From: Oscillospiraceae bacterium
Lineage (GTDB): Bacteria; Bacillota; Clostridia; Oscillospirales; Oscillospiraceae
Direction of reading: 5' to 3'
NCBI GenBank assembly: GCA_902787755.1
Contig: CADAHL010000011.1
Location: 1-41,444, forward strand
DNA: 41,444 bases
Shown: positions 23,731 through 32,555 of the stretch, one piece after another
Position numbering within the stretch: the stretch's first letter is position 1
How the letters are laid out: each line of letters starts with the position of its first letter
Program-made: the position numbers and the translations under genes
Notes under the pieces: model-generated
What the model was told of the DNA's origin: nothing
Seen by the model: the letters and a program-made list of their open reading frames with translations, nothing else
The model's database searches: none

Positions 23731-26324
23731 GCTCTCGCCTTCCTCTGCAGGTCGAAGAGCAGGTTCATGCACTCCAGGGGCGTCAGGGTGTTCAGGTCCG
23801 TATCCCGCAGGATCTGCCGGACCTCGTCGGCCCCCACGTCGGCCAGGCTGATCTGGTCCTCCTCCCCGAAGCTCACCGGCGGGGCGATACCCTCGGTCTC
23901 CAGCTCCTTGAGGTAGCCCTTGGCCTTCTGGATCACCGCCTCCGGCAGCCCTGCCAGCTTGGCCACCTCGATGCCATAGCTGTCGTCCGCCGCGCCCCGG
24001 ACGATCTTGCGCAGGAACACCAGCTCGCCCTTCTGCTTCTTGGCGGTGATGTTGTAGTTGCGCACGCCGGGGACCTGACCCTCCAGGGCGGAGAGCTCGT
24101 GATAGTGGGTGGCGAACATGGTCTTGGCCCCCAGCTTCCGCTTGTCGGCGCAGTGCTCCAGCACCGCCCGGGCGATGGCCATGCCGTCAAAGGTGGAGGT
24201 GCCTCGGCCGATCTCGTCCAGGATCAGCAGGGAGTTGGCGGTGGCGTGGCGCAGGATCTGGGCCATCTCGTTCATCTCCACCATAAAGGTGGACTGGCCG
24301 GAGGCCAGGTCGTCGGAGGCGCCGATCCTGGTAAAGACCCGGTCCACCACCCCGATGGTGGCGCTTTTGGCCGGGACGAAGGAGCCCATCTGGGCCATCA
24401 GCACGATCAGGGCCGTCTGGCGCATATAGGTGGATTTGCCCGCCATGTTGGGGCCGGTGACGATGGCCACCCGATCGTCGGAGTCGTTGAGATAGGTGTC
24501 GTTGGGGACGAAGAGCACGTCCTTCATGGTCTGCTCCACCACCGGATGCCGGCCCTCCAGGATCCTCAGATCCCGGGAGTCGTCCACCTCGGGGCAGGTG
24601 TAGTTGTTGCGCACCGCCACCTCCGCCAGGGAGCACAGCGCATCCAGCCGGGCCACCGCGTCGGCGGCGGCCTGGATCCGGGCCACCTGCCGGGCCACGT
24701 TGTCCCGCAGCTGGGTGAAATACTCGTACTCCAGGTCGTTGATGCGGTTCCTGGCAGACAGCAGATCGCTCTCCAGCTGCTTGAGCTCCTGGGTAAAATA
24801 GCGCTCGTTGGAAACCAGGGTCTGCTTGCGGATATAGTCCTCCGGCACGTTCTCCAGCCCCGCGGACCGGGGCACGTCGATGTAATAGCCGAAGATCTTG
24901 TTGTAGCCCACCTTCAGCTTTTTGATGCCGGTGCGCTCCCGCTCCCGGGCCTCCAGCTCGGTGACCATCTGAGCGCCGTGATCTCGGATGCCCCGGAGCC
25001 GGTCCACCAGCTCCGAATACCCGGGGCGCAGAATGTCGCCCTCCCGCACGGAGAATGGGGGATCGTCGGAGATGGCCCGGTCAATGTCCGTCCGGATATC
25101 CTCCAGCGCGTCCATTCGGGCGATGTCCCTCAGCTCCCGGCAGGAAAAGCCCTGCAGCAGCTCCTTGAGCCGGGGCAGCATGGCGCAGCAGTTGCACAGC
25201 GAGCGCAGATCCCGGCCGCCGGCGGTGCCGTAAACACACCTTCCCACCAGGCGCTGCATGTCGTGGATCTCCCGCAGGGCCAGGATCAGCTCCGGCCTGG
25301 TCACGTTATCCTTCGCCAGGGCCTCTACCGCCGCCAGGCGGCGCTTGATGGCCACCACGCTCAGCAGGGGCCGCTCCACCCAGGAGCGGAGCATCCGGGA
25401 GCCCATGGGAGTCCGGGTCTTGTCCAGCACCCAGAGCAGACTTCCCTTCTTCTCCCCGGTGCGCAGGCTCTCGGTCAGCTCCAGGCTGCGGCGGGTGGTC
25501 CAGTCCAGCTCCATATAGCGTCCGCCGAAGAACACGTCCAGCTTCCGGATGTGCCCCAGGTCGAACTTCTGGGTGTCCTCCAGATAGCGCAGCAGCGCCC
25601 CGGCGGCGCACACGGCGGAGCCGTCAGCGCCCAGCCCGGCCTGGTCCACGTCCTCAAAGCCGAACTGACGGCAGACCGTGGCGGCGGCGGGCATATACTC
25701 AAAATATTCTCCAGGCTCCTCCAGCATGGCGTTCAGCTTGCCCCGGAGAAACTCGGTCAGGCTCTGCTCCGCCAGGGCTCCGGCGGACAGCAGGGCTTCC
25801 CGGGGGGAGAAGCGGCCCAGCTCGTTCATCAGATGATTCACCGGGTCCTGATCGAAGGCGGCCACGCAGAATTCGCCGGTGGACAGATCACAGAAGGCGG
25901 CGGCGCCTTTTCCGGCCTCCAGGGAAACCGAGCAGATATAGTTGCTGCGCTTTTCGTCCAGCATGGAGCTGTCGGTGACGGTGCCGGGGGTGATGATGCG
26001 GATGACCTCCCGCTGGACCAGGCCCTTGGCCAGGGCCGGGTCCTCGGTCTGCTCGCAGATGGCCACCTTGTAGCCCTTGGCGATGAGCCGGGCGATATAG
26101 GCGTCGCAGCTGTGGTAAGGCACGCCGCACATGGGGGTGCGCTCCGCCGGGTCCTCCACGTTCCGGTCCCGGGTGGTCAGGGCGATGTCCAGTTCCCGGG
26201 AGGCCAGGATGGCGTCATCGTCGAACATCTCATAGAAATCCCCCAGGCGGAAAAACAGCAGGCAATCCGGGTACTGGGCCTTGATCTCCTGATATTGCTT
26301 TTTCATGGGAGTCAATTCTGCCAT
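23727..26324 (-). CDS. mutS: DNA mismatch repair protein MutS
   Basis: MutS binds mismatches and, with ATP, recruits MutL. The 865 residues start MAELTPMKKQYQEIKAQYPD, followed by the mismatch-contacting FYEMF (F-x-E) motif. The C-terminal ATPase has Walker A GPNMAGKSTYMRQ, Walker B LLILDEIGRGTSTFDG and the ABC signature region. ATG 26324 is the family start, but no Shine-Dalgarno is visible: the 32-bp family A array ends three bases before it. Translation must use another initiation signal, or is weak. mutL is nearby on the opposite strand. Confidence 0.97.
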   Translation of the reverse strand: MAELTPMKKQYQEIKAQYPDCLLFFRLGDFYEMFDDDAILASRELDIALTTRDRNVEDPAERTPMCGVPYHSCDAYIARLIAKGYKVAICEQTEDPALAKGLVQREVIRIITPGTVTDSSMLDEKRSNYICSVSLEAGKGAAAFCDLSTGEFCVAAFDQDPVNHLMNELGRFSPREALLSAGALAEQSLTEFLRGKLNAMLEEPGEYFEYMPAAATVCRQFGFEDVDQAGLGADGSAVCAAGALLRYLEDTQKFDLGHIRKLDVFFGGRYMELDWTTRRSLELTESLRTGEKKGSLLWVLDKTRTPMGSRMLRSWVERPLLSVVAIKRRLAAVEALAKDNVTRPELILALREIHDMQRLVGRCVYGTAGGRDLRSLCNCCAMLPRLKELLQGFSCRELRDIARMDALEDIRTDIDRAISDDPPFSVREGDILRPGYSELVDRLRGIRDHGAQMVTELEARERERTGIKKLKVGYNKIFGYYIDVPRSAGLENVPEDYIRKQTLVSNERYFTQELKQLESDLLSARNRINDLEYEYFTQLRDNVARQVARIQAAADAVARLDALCSLAEVAVRNNYTCPEVDDSRDLRILEGRHPVVEQTMKDVLFVPNDTYLNDSDDRVAIVTGPNMAGKSTYMRQTALIVLMAQMGSFVPAKSATIGVVDRVFTRIGASDDLASGQSTFMVEMNEMAQILRHATANSLLILDEIGRGTSTFDGMAIARAVLEHCADKRKLGAKTMFATHYHELSALEGQVPGVRNYNITAKKQKGELVFLRKIVRGAADDSYGIEVAKLAGLPEAVIQKAKGYLKELETEGIAPPVSFGEEDQISLADVGADEVRQILRDTDLNTLTPLECMNLLFDLQRKARA

Positions 26325-26327
26325 GAT

Positions 26328-26878
26328 AATTCGGAATTCGGAACTCGGAATTCGGAATTTCTTCCAAATTGGAGCCGAACGCCTTCTCCTTTCCTGGTGG
26401 TTCGGTATTCAAAGCCAGGAATCTCTTCCGGCCCGGAATCGAACGCCATTTTTCTCTATAGCGCGGAAATTGCTTTCTTGTCTCAAAGGCTCTTTCGCAG
26501 AGTTCTGGTAATGGCTGTCAGAAGCCGGATCAGCTCCTGGCAGTCGGCATACAAGCTCTCAAATTCCCGGGTGCGAATGTATCCTCCCTCATGAAGCAGC
26601 TCCAGCCAATAAGCCGTTTCGTCCGCTTCCTTGAGCGCGATGGTCAGCTTGGTGTAAAAGTCCGCTCGGGATTGTGCTCTTGCCGCTTCCCGGATGTTGG
26701 CGCCAATGCTGGTGCCGCTGCGCAGGGCTTGCCGAGACAGTACAAATTCGTGTTTTTCTTCGCTCAAAAAGCGATATAAGCCCACGATCCGCAGGGCAAA
26801 AGCCTTGCTTTTCTCCGCAATCACACTGGATCTTTCCATTCTGCTCAATTCCGAACTCCGAACTCCGAATTCCGAATT
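26328..26878 (-). mobile_element. Family A heptamer element A3 carrying a four-helix-bundle gene
   Basis: This element lies between the 3' end of miaB and the start of mutS. Array one (26847-26878) and array two (26328-26359) are RTTCGGA-type heptamers in inverted orientation, about 490 bp apart. Inside are a complete four-helix-bundle gene (26483-26839) and a 123-bp non-coding tail (26360-26482). The left array lies 3 bp from the mutS ATG. The right array encodes the last residues and the stop of miaB. No transposase or reverse transcriptase is inside. Confidence 0.75.
26483..26839 (-). CDS. Four-helix-bundle protein, S23/IVP-Avd family
   Basis: The 118-residue protein is all-alpha with the family signature in order: IAEKSKAFALRIVGLYRFLS, QALRSGTSIGANIREA, FYTKLTIALKEADETAYWLELL. 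This is the family of 23S rRNA intervening-sequence proteins, related to Avd, the accessory protein of diversity-generating retroelements. Family members are known as nucleic-acid binders in those settings. The gene starts 8 bp inside the family A array, at ATG 26839; an upstream TTG in the array (26848) also is in frame. I infer it serves the flanking heptamer element. It is the only clear gene in the element. Confidence 0.9.
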   Translation of the reverse strand: MERSSVIAEKSKAFALRIVGLYRFLSEEKHEFVLSRQALRSGTSIGANIREAARAQSRADFYTKLTIALKEADETAYWLELLHEGGYIRTREFESLYADCQELIRLLTAITRTLRKSL

Positions 26879-28281
26879 TCACCATACAGCGCCCAGGTGT
26901 TGGAGGCGGTGATGGTCACCTCCGCGAACTGCCCCACCAGGCTCGGCTCGCCCTTCAGGTGCACCAGTCTTCCGCCGTCAGTGCGGGCGGAGAGATTGTA
27001 CTCCTCCCGGCCGGTCTCGCCGTCGATGAGCACCCGCAGGGTCCGGCCCTCGTACTCTCTGTGCTTCTCGCCGGAGATGCGGTTCGAGAGCTCCGTCAGT
27101 CGGTCGAAGTGCTTCTGCTTGTCGGCCCGGGTATAGGGATCTGGCATGGAGGCCGCCGGGGTCCCCACCCGCTTGGAATAGATGAAGGTGAACATGGCGT
27201 CGTAGCGGACCTCCTCCACCAGGGAGAGCGTATCCTCGAACTCCTCCTCGGTCTCCCCGGGGAAGCCCACGATGATATCCGTGGTCAGCACCAGATCCGG
27301 CATGTAGGACCGGGCCAGGCGCACCTGCTCCAGATACTTCTCCCGGGTGTAGCTGCGGTTCATGGCCTTCAGCACCCGGTTGCTGCCGGACTGGACGGGC
27401 AGATGGATGTGGTGGGCGCAGTGCCGGCTCTCGGCCATGGTGCGGAAGAGCTTCTCGGTGGCGTCCTTGGGATGGCTGGTCATGAAGCGCAGCACATAGT
27501 CGCCGTCAATGGCGTCCACCATGCGGATCAGATCGGCGAAATCCACTCCCAGGCCCAGATCCTTCCCGTAGGAGTTCACGTTCTGGCCCAGAAGGGTGAT
27601 GTCCTTATACCCGGCGGCGATCAGCTCCCGGGCCTCGGCCACCACCTCCTCCGGGCGGCGGGAGCGCTCCCGGCCCCGGACGTAGGGGACGATGCAGTAG
27701 GTACAGAAGTTGTTGCAGCCGTACATGATACTCAGCCAGGCCTTCACGCTGCCGTCCCGGCGCTGAGGGATCCCCTCCACCACGGCGCCGTCGCTCTTCT
27801 CCGTGGCGAAGACCCGCTTTTTGCCGGTCATGGCCCTCTCCAGCAGCTCCGGAAAGCGCCAGAGCTCGTGGGGTCCGAAGACCAGATCCACGATGGGATA
27901 GGACTTTTTGATCTTCTCGGCGATGTGGGGCTGCTGCACCATGCAGCCGCAGACGGCGATGATCTGATGGGGCCGGGCCTTTTTCGTGTGGTTCAGCGCG
28001 CCCACGTTCCCGAAGACCCGCATCTCCGCGTGCTCCCGCACCGCGCAGGTATTCACCACGATCACGTCCGCCTGAAACTCGTCCCGGGTAAAGCCGTAGC
28101 CCATCTCGGCCAGATAGCCTCTCAGCTTTTCGCTGTCGGCCTCGTTCTGCTGGCAGCCGTAGGTGTCCACCATGGCCAGGGGGCGCTGCCCGTCCGCGGT
28201 GACCCGGTCAAAGATCCGCCGGCAGATCTCCTCCTGCCGGGCGATCTCCTCCGGCGCGATCTCTTTTCTTTCGTAGCTCAT
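26845..28281 (-). CDS. miaB: tRNA-2-methylthio-N6-dimethylallyladenosine synthase MiaB
   Basis: MiaB adds a methylthio group to i6A37 of tRNAs with a radical-SAM and a second iron-sulfur cluster. The 478 residues have the N-terminal cluster cysteines (DTYGCQQNEADSEKL, VNTCAVREHAEMR, VCGCMVQQ), the radical-SAM CNNFCTYC motif in a MYGCNNFCTYCIVPYVRG context, and a C-terminal TRAM domain. ATG 28281 follows AGAGGGA. The last eleven residues (EIRNSEFGVRN) come from the family A array, which also supplies the TGA, so the native end has been replaced. It makes i6A-dependent modification together with miaA in the facing operon. Confidence 0.97.
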   Translation of the reverse strand: MSYERKEIAPEEIARQEEICRRIFDRVTADGQRPLAMVDTYGCQQNEADSEKLRGYLAEMGYGFTRDEFQADVIVVNTCAVREHAEMRVFGNVGALNHTKKARPHQIIAVCGCMVQQPHIAEKIKKSYPIVDLVFGPHELWRFPELLERAMTGKKRVFATEKSDGAVVEGIPQRRDGSVKAWLSIMYGCNNFCTYCIVPYVRGRERSRRPEEVVAEARELIAAGYKDITLLGQNVNSYGKDLGLGVDFADLIRMVDAIDGDYVLRFMTSHPKDATEKLFRTMAESRHCAHHIHLPVQSGSNRVLKAMNRSYTREKYLEQVRLARSYMPDLVLTTDIIVGFPGETEEEFEDTLSLVEEVRYDAMFTFIYSKRVGTPAASMPDPYTRADKQKHFDRLTELSNRISGEKHREYEGRTLRVLIDGETGREEYNLSARTDGGRLVHLKGEPSLVGQFAEVTITASNTWALYGEIRNSEFGVRN

Positions 28282-28314
28282 AGTTCTATCCCTCTGCAGA
28301 TAATAATTCATGGT

Positions 28315-28344
28315 ATTTTACCACAAAGGGTATGGAAGTTTCAA
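28315..28344 (-). promoter_or_regulatory. Putative miaB promoter
   Basis: TTGAAA (28344-28339), 18-bp spacer, TAAAAT (28320-28315). Confidence 0.5.
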
Positions 28345-28355
28345 CACAAATCAGG

Positions 28356-28361
28356 TATAAT
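28356..28361 (+). promoter_or_regulatory. Putative -10 element of the mutL promoter
   Basis: A perfect TATAAT stands 56 bp before the mutL start. No good -35 hexamer lies at the right distance, so I rate it low. Confidence 0.35.
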
Positions 28362-28417
28362 CAAGGGCGCGATTTCCGTTTGTGAATTTCGATCTTCCCT
28401 TGAAGGAGCAAAACCCT

Positions 28418-30394
28418 ATGCCTGTTATCAACATTCTCCCGCCCCACGTGGCGGATATGATCGCCGCCGGCGAGGTGGTGGAGCGCCCCGCCTCCGTCAT
28501 CAAGGAGCTGATGGAGAACGCCTTCGACGCCGGGGCCCGGAACCTGACCGTGGAGCTTCGCAACGGCGGCGCCACCGGCATCCGCGTCATCGACGACGGC
28601 TGCGGCATGGCCCCGGAGGACGCCGGGGTGGCCTTCCTGCGCCATGCCACCTCCAAGCTCCATGACGAGCACGGGCTGGACGCCATCCGCACCATGGGCT
28701 TCCGGGGCGAGGCTCTGGCCGCCATCTCCGCCGTATCCCGGATCGAGCTGGTGACCCGCCGTCCCCAGGACAGCGAGGGCGTCCGGGTGACCCTGGAGGC
28801 CGGGGAGATCCAGGAGATGGGCCCCACCGGCTGTCGGACCGGCACCAGCATGAGCGTGCGGGACCTGTTCTTCAACACCCCCGCCCGGCTCAAGTTTCTC
28901 AAATCCGACCGGGCCGAGGCCTCGGCCTGTATCCAGACCGCCCTGCGCTGCGCCCTGGGCCGTCCGGAGGTCTCGGTGCGCCTGATGCGGGACGGGAAGG
29001 AGGAGTTCTTCTCCCCCGGCGACGGCAAGCCCGAATCCGCCGTCTATGCCCTGCTGGGCCGGGATCTGGCCTCCACCCTGCTGCCGGTGAGCAGCGAGGG
29101 GCAGGGCCTGCGTCTGCACGGCTTCATTTCCTCCCCTTCCGCGGGCCGGGGCAACCGGGGCGCCCAGTTTTTCTTCTGCAACGGGCGCTATATCCGCTCG
29201 GCGCTGTTGCAGGCCGCCCTGGAGCAGGCCTATAAAAATACCCTGCTCTCCGGCCGCTATCCCGCCTGCGTTCTCTATCTGGAGCTGAGCGCGGGCAGCG
29301 TGGACGTGAACGTCCACCCGGCCAAGACCGAGGTCAAGTTCTCCCAGGAGAAGCAGGTCTTCGACCTGGTCTACCAGGCCGTCACCGCCACCCTCCAGGG
29401 GGAGGACCGGCTGACCGCCCCCGCGGGAACGGAGCCGAAAGCCCGGGAACCGATCCCGGCCAAGCCCCAGCTCCCCGCCCAGATGAAGCCCCGGCAGGAT
29501 TTTTATCAGACCATGAGCGCTCAGGACTACCGGGCCGCCATGGAAAAGGGCCGCCCCGCCCCCGTCGTCGAGAGCCATACTGTCCCCGCCTCCCCCGCGC
29601 CCCGGGCAGTCCGGGAGACGGAGCTGCCGGGGCTGACGCCCCCGCTCTTTGACCGGGAGGCGGCCCCCCGGCCGGCCGAGCCTCCGGTCCAGGCCGATTT
29701 GTTCCCCTCAGATCGGGAATATTCGACACAAATCCCCTCTTTTTCCTCGATTTCGACCCTTTCTGCCCCGATTTCCGGGCAAAAAGTTGTGGAAAACCCT
29801 GTTCAAAATGTGGAAAGCTCTTCCATCCCCGACCACAAGATACTGGGGGAGGCCATGAAGACCTATATCCTGGTGGAGATGGGGGACGAGCTGATCCTCA
29901 TCGACAAGCACGCCGCCCATGAGCGGATGAATTTCGACCGGCTGAAGGCCCGGGATCGGGAGATTCTGTCCCAGCGTCTGCTGCTGCCGGTGCCCATGCG
30001 GGTCTCCGGCGAGGACGAGGAGCTGCTGGAGCAGTACGGAGCGCTTCTGACCGAGCTGGGCTTCGAGATCGAGCCCTTCGGCGCCGGTCAGGTGGTGCTG
30101 CGGGCGGTCCCCTCGGACCTGGATCCGGGCGAGAGCCAGGCCGCCGTGGAGGAGGTCCTGGAGAAGCTGCGCCGGGGCAAGGCCCCCGACGCCCAGAGCG
30201 CCCGGGACGAGATCCTGCACACCGTGGCCTGCAAGGCCGCCATCAAGGCCGGCTGGGATACGGACCGGCAGGAGCTGGAGGCCATCGTGAAGGAGGTCCT
30301 CAGCGGCCGGGTGAAGTACTGCCCCCATGGCCGGCCCGTATCCGCCGTCCTGACCCGGAAGGATCTGGACAAGATGTTCAAGCGGATCGTATGA
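28418..30394 (+). CDS. mutL: DNA mismatch repair protein MutL
   Basis: MutL couples MutS mismatch recognition to strand incision. The 658 residues have the GHKL ATPase motifs ELMENAFDAGA, VIDDGCGM and MGFRGEALAAIS, a low-complexity linker from about residue 335 to 460, and a C-terminal endonuclease domain. The endonuclease metal motif reads DKHAAHERMNFD rather than the common DQHAAHERILYE; the other metal motif CPHGRP is intact. ATG 28418 has an AAGGAG site. The stop overlaps the miaA start (ATGA). The linker section 29705-29825 is clearly lower in GC than the rest. Confidence 0.96.
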   Translation: MPVINILPPHVADMIAAGEVVERPASVIKELMENAFDAGARNLTVELRNGGATGIRVIDDGCGMAPEDAGVAFLRHATSKLHDEHGLDAIRTMGFRGEALAAISAVSRIELVTRRPQDSEGVRVTLEAGEIQEMGPTGCRTGTSMSVRDLFFNTPARLKFLKSDRAEASACIQTALRCALGRPEVSVRLMRDGKEEFFSPGDGKPESAVYALLGRDLASTLLPVSSEGQGLRLHGFISSPSAGRGNRGAQFFFCNGRYIRSALLQAALEQAYKNTLLSGRYPACVLYLELSAGSVDVNVHPAKTEVKFSQEKQVFDLVYQAVTATLQGEDRLTAPAGTEPKAREPIPAKPQLPAQMKPRQDFYQTMSAQDYRAAMEKGRPAPVVESHTVPASPAPRAVRETELPGLTPPLFDREAAPRPAEPPVQADLFPSDREYSTQIPSFSSISTLSAPISGQKVVENPVQNVESSSIPDHKILGEAMKTYILVEMGDELILIDKHAAHERMNFDRLKARDREILSQRLLLPVPMRVSGEDEELLEQYGALLTELGFEIEPFGAGQVVLRAVPSDLDPGESQAAVEEVLEKLRRGKAPDAQSARDEILHTVACKAAIKAGWDTDRQELEAIVKEVLSGRVKYCPHGRPVSAVLTRKDLDKMFKRIV

Positions 30395-31329
30395 AAAAAG
30401 ACACGCAGATGCTTGTGGTGGCCGGCCCCACCGCCACGGGCAAGACCGCCCTGGGCATCGCTCTGGCCCGGGCGCTGGGGGGCGAGATCGTCTCCGCCGA
30501 CTCCATGCAGATCTACCGCCGGATGGACATCGGCACCGCCAAGGCCACAGCCGGGGAGCAGGCTCTGGCCGCGCACCACATGATCGACGTGTGTGAGCCC
30601 TGGGAGAACTACTCCGTCTCCCGCTACGTGGACGAGGCCTCCCGGGTCTGCGACCGGCTGATCGCGGAGGGAAAGCTGCCCATTGTGGTGGGCGGCACCG
30701 GGCTGTATATCGACTCTCTGCTCTCCGGCCGGGATTTCGCCGGGCGGCAGGAGGAGGATGAGAGCCTGCGGGAGCGGCTGAACGCGGAGTACGACAGGCT
30801 CGGCGGCGAGGCCATGCGCCGGCAGCTGGCGGCCTTTGACCCGGAGCGGGCGGAAAAGCTCCATCCCGGGGATCGGCGCCGGATCGTCCGGGCCATCGAG
30901 ATCTATGAGCTCACCGGGAAGACCATCACCCAGCACGACCGGGAGACCCGGCTCCTGCCGCCCCGGTATCGGGCGGAGAAGCTGTGCCTGAGCTTCCGGG
31001 ACCGGGAGTGGCTTTACGAGCGCATCGACCGCCGGGTGGACTGGATGGTGGCCGAGGGACTCTTCGACGAGGTGGAGGCCCTGCTGCGGGAGGGCCTGAG
31101 TCCGGACTGCACCGCCATGCAGGCCATCGGCTACAAGGAGGCCGCCCTGGCCCTCCGGGGCGAGCTGTCCCGGCAGGAGGCCGCGGACCTCATCAAGCAG
31201 TCCAGCCGCCGCTACGCCAAAAGGCAGCTGACCTGGTTTAAACGCGACCCGGAGGCCTGCTGGTTTCTCTGGGACCGGGAGCCGGATATCCAGGGCGCCG
31301 TTGAAACGATAGTGAAAAACGAAGAGTGA
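30391..31329 (+). CDS. miaA: tRNA dimethylallyltransferase MiaA
   Basis: MiaA puts the dimethylallyl group on A37 of tRNAs reading UNN codons, the substrate MiaB then methylthiolates. The 312 residues show the P-loop VVAGPTATGKTALG, SADSMQIYRRMDIGTAK, VGGTGLYIDSLL and QAIGYKEAALAL. It overlaps mutL by 4 bp. The final residues IVKNEE and the TGA are encoded by a family B heptamer array that begins at 31311, so the native C-terminus has been altered. Confidence 0.96.
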   Translation: MKKDTQMLVVAGPTATGKTALGIALARALGGEIVSADSMQIYRRMDIGTAKATAGEQALAAHHMIDVCEPWENYSVSRYVDEASRVCDRLIAEGKLPIVVGGTGLYIDSLLSGRDFAGRQEEDESLRERLNAEYDRLGGEAMRRQLAAFDPERAEKLHPGDRRRIVRAIEIYELTGKTITQHDRETRLLPPRYRAEKLCLSFRDREWLYERIDRRVDWMVAEGLFDEVEALLREGLSPDCTAMQAIGYKEAALALRGELSRQEAADLIKQSSRRYAKRQLTWFKRDPEACWFLWDREPDIQGAVETIVKNEE

Positions 31330-31430
31330 AGAGTGAAGCGTTATGGTGTCGGCTTCGCCGACGGAATGAATATGCGCAGTGTCTCTTTTGCCTTTCTCTT
31401 TTCACTCTTCTCTCTTCACTCTTCGCTTCG
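31311..31430. mobile_element. Family B heptamer element B3, at the miaA stop
   Basis: The left array (31311-31340) has the units GAAGAGT and GTGAAGA with a 7-bp period and overlaps the miaA stop. The right array (31386-31430) is its inverted counterpart. The core has one clear hairpin, GTCGGC-ttc-GCCGAC (31348-31362), equivalent to the first hairpin of B1 and B2 but with compensated base changes. No gene fits inside. Confidence 0.65.
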
Positions 31431-31511
31431 ACAAGATTCCCCTCTCGCTCCGTACTATGATAAGGTCATCCGCAGCCCTGCGGACATCTTACATAAAGGA
31501 GCAGAGAACAG

Positions 31512-31739
31512 ATGCAGAAGACACAAAACCTACAGGATGCTTTCCTCAACCAGGCCCGAAGGGACAGGCTGAACGTGACCATGTTCCTGATGAACGGCTT
31601 TCAGCTGCACGGGATCGTGCGGGGCTTCGACGGCTTCACCGTGGTGCTGGACTCGGAGGGCAAGCAGCAGCTCATCTACAAGCACGCCATCTCCACCATC
31701 GTCCCGCCCCGGCCTCTGAACCTTGAGACCGAGGGCTGA
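31512..31739 (+). CDS. hfq: RNA chaperone Hfq
   Basis: Hfq forms an Sm-like hexameric ring that binds small RNAs and mRNAs. The 75 residues match the short Gram-positive form: [38 protein letters not shown], and the Sm2 motif [15 protein letters not shown] 31512 follows AAAGGAG. It lies between miaA and a HlyD-like gene. The miaA-hfq pairing is widespread in bacteria. Confidence 0.96.
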   Translation: MQKTQNLQDAFLNQARRDRLNVTMFLMNGFQLHGIVRGFDGFTVVLDSEGKQQLIYKHAISTIVPPRPLNLETEG

Positions 31740-32541
31740 GCGCCGGTTTCCGGCCCTGGTGGCCGCGGCGTTGTTTCTGGCGGTGTCTGCCTGGACCGGG
31801 GCGGGGCTTCACGCCCGGCTCCGCCCTCCGGTCAGGACCGCCGTCGTCCTGCCGGGCAGTGTCACGGAGACGCTGGAGCTCCGGGGCCTGGCCCTGCGCA
31901 GGGAGCGCGCCCTTCTGGGGCGGGGCCCGGTCACTCTCCTTCCCGAAAACGGGCAGAGAGTGGCCGCCGGTCAGGCTGTGGCGGAGCTGTGGGACGGGGA
32001 ACTTCTCTGTGCCCCCGGCTCCGCTCTGTTTTTTTCCGACACCGACGGGCGGGAGGATCTGGCTCCGGAGCTTCTGGAGGACCTGGACGCCCGGGGGCTG
32101 GAGGCTCTGATGGCCCGGAGATCCCAGGCGGACTGGAACGCTTTCGGCCGTCTGGTCACAGGGCGGGACTGGTATTTTGCCGCGCTCTGCCGGGAGGAGC
32201 CGCCGCCCGGAGACTACGAGATCCTGTTCGAGGGCACGGACCGGGCGGTGCCCGCCCGCCTGCTGCGGGCAGAGGACGGGCTCGTGATCCTGCGTCTTAC
32301 CTGGCAGGAGGGCCTGATGAGCCTGCGCCTGGCCCGGGCGCAGCTGATCCTGCGCCGTCTGCAGGGACTTCAGCTCCCCGCGGACGCCGTCCGGACTCAG
32401 CCGGACGGCACAAACACCGTGGAGCTTCTCACCGTCCACGGGCCGGAGACCCGGGCGGTGACGCTGATCTACCGGGACGAGAGCCTGGCGCTGTGCGCGC
32501 CGGAGGAGCTCAGCCCCGGCAGTACCGTGATCATTGGATAG
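31723..32541 (+). CDS. HlyD-like membrane-anchored protein upstream of yggS
   Basis: The 272 residues begin with a short basic segment and a single hydrophobic helix ([14 protein letters not shown]), then an outside domain. The part [41 protein letters not shown] (a lipoyl/barrel-sandwich-like turn) resembles periplasmic-adaptor proteins of the HlyD group. This type of gene commonly stands just before yggS and sepF in Clostridia. The frame starts at TTG 31723, overlapping hfq by 17 bp, without a clear ribosome site; GTG 31759 is an alternative. Function in the division cluster is not known. Confidence 0.65.
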   Translation: MRPRAERRFPALVAAALFLAVSAWTGAGLHARLRPPVRTAVVLPGSVTETLELRGLALRRERALLGRGPVTLLPENGQRVAAGQAVAELWDGELLCAPGSALFFSDTDGREDLAPELLEDLDARGLEALMARRSQADWNAFGRLVTGRDWYFAALCREEPPPGDYEILFEGTDRAVPARLLRAEDGLVILRLTWQEGLMSLRLARAQLILRRLQGLQLPADAVRTQPDGTNTVELLTVHGPETRAVTLIYRDESLALCAPEELSPGSTVIIG

Positions 32542-32555
32542 AAAGAAGGATCGCC

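Noticed and set aside
13797-26878. Heptamer arrays considered as CRISPR or coding repeats
   Set aside because: Units are 7 bp without spacers, paired in inverted orientation; peptides such as NSEFRIPN read from them are by-products of the repeat.
29760-29825. DnaA-box-like TGTGGAAAA sequences in the AT-richer mutL linker
   Set aside because: They are inside a coding linker, miss the consensus TGTGGATAA, and there is no dnaA or dnaN nearby.
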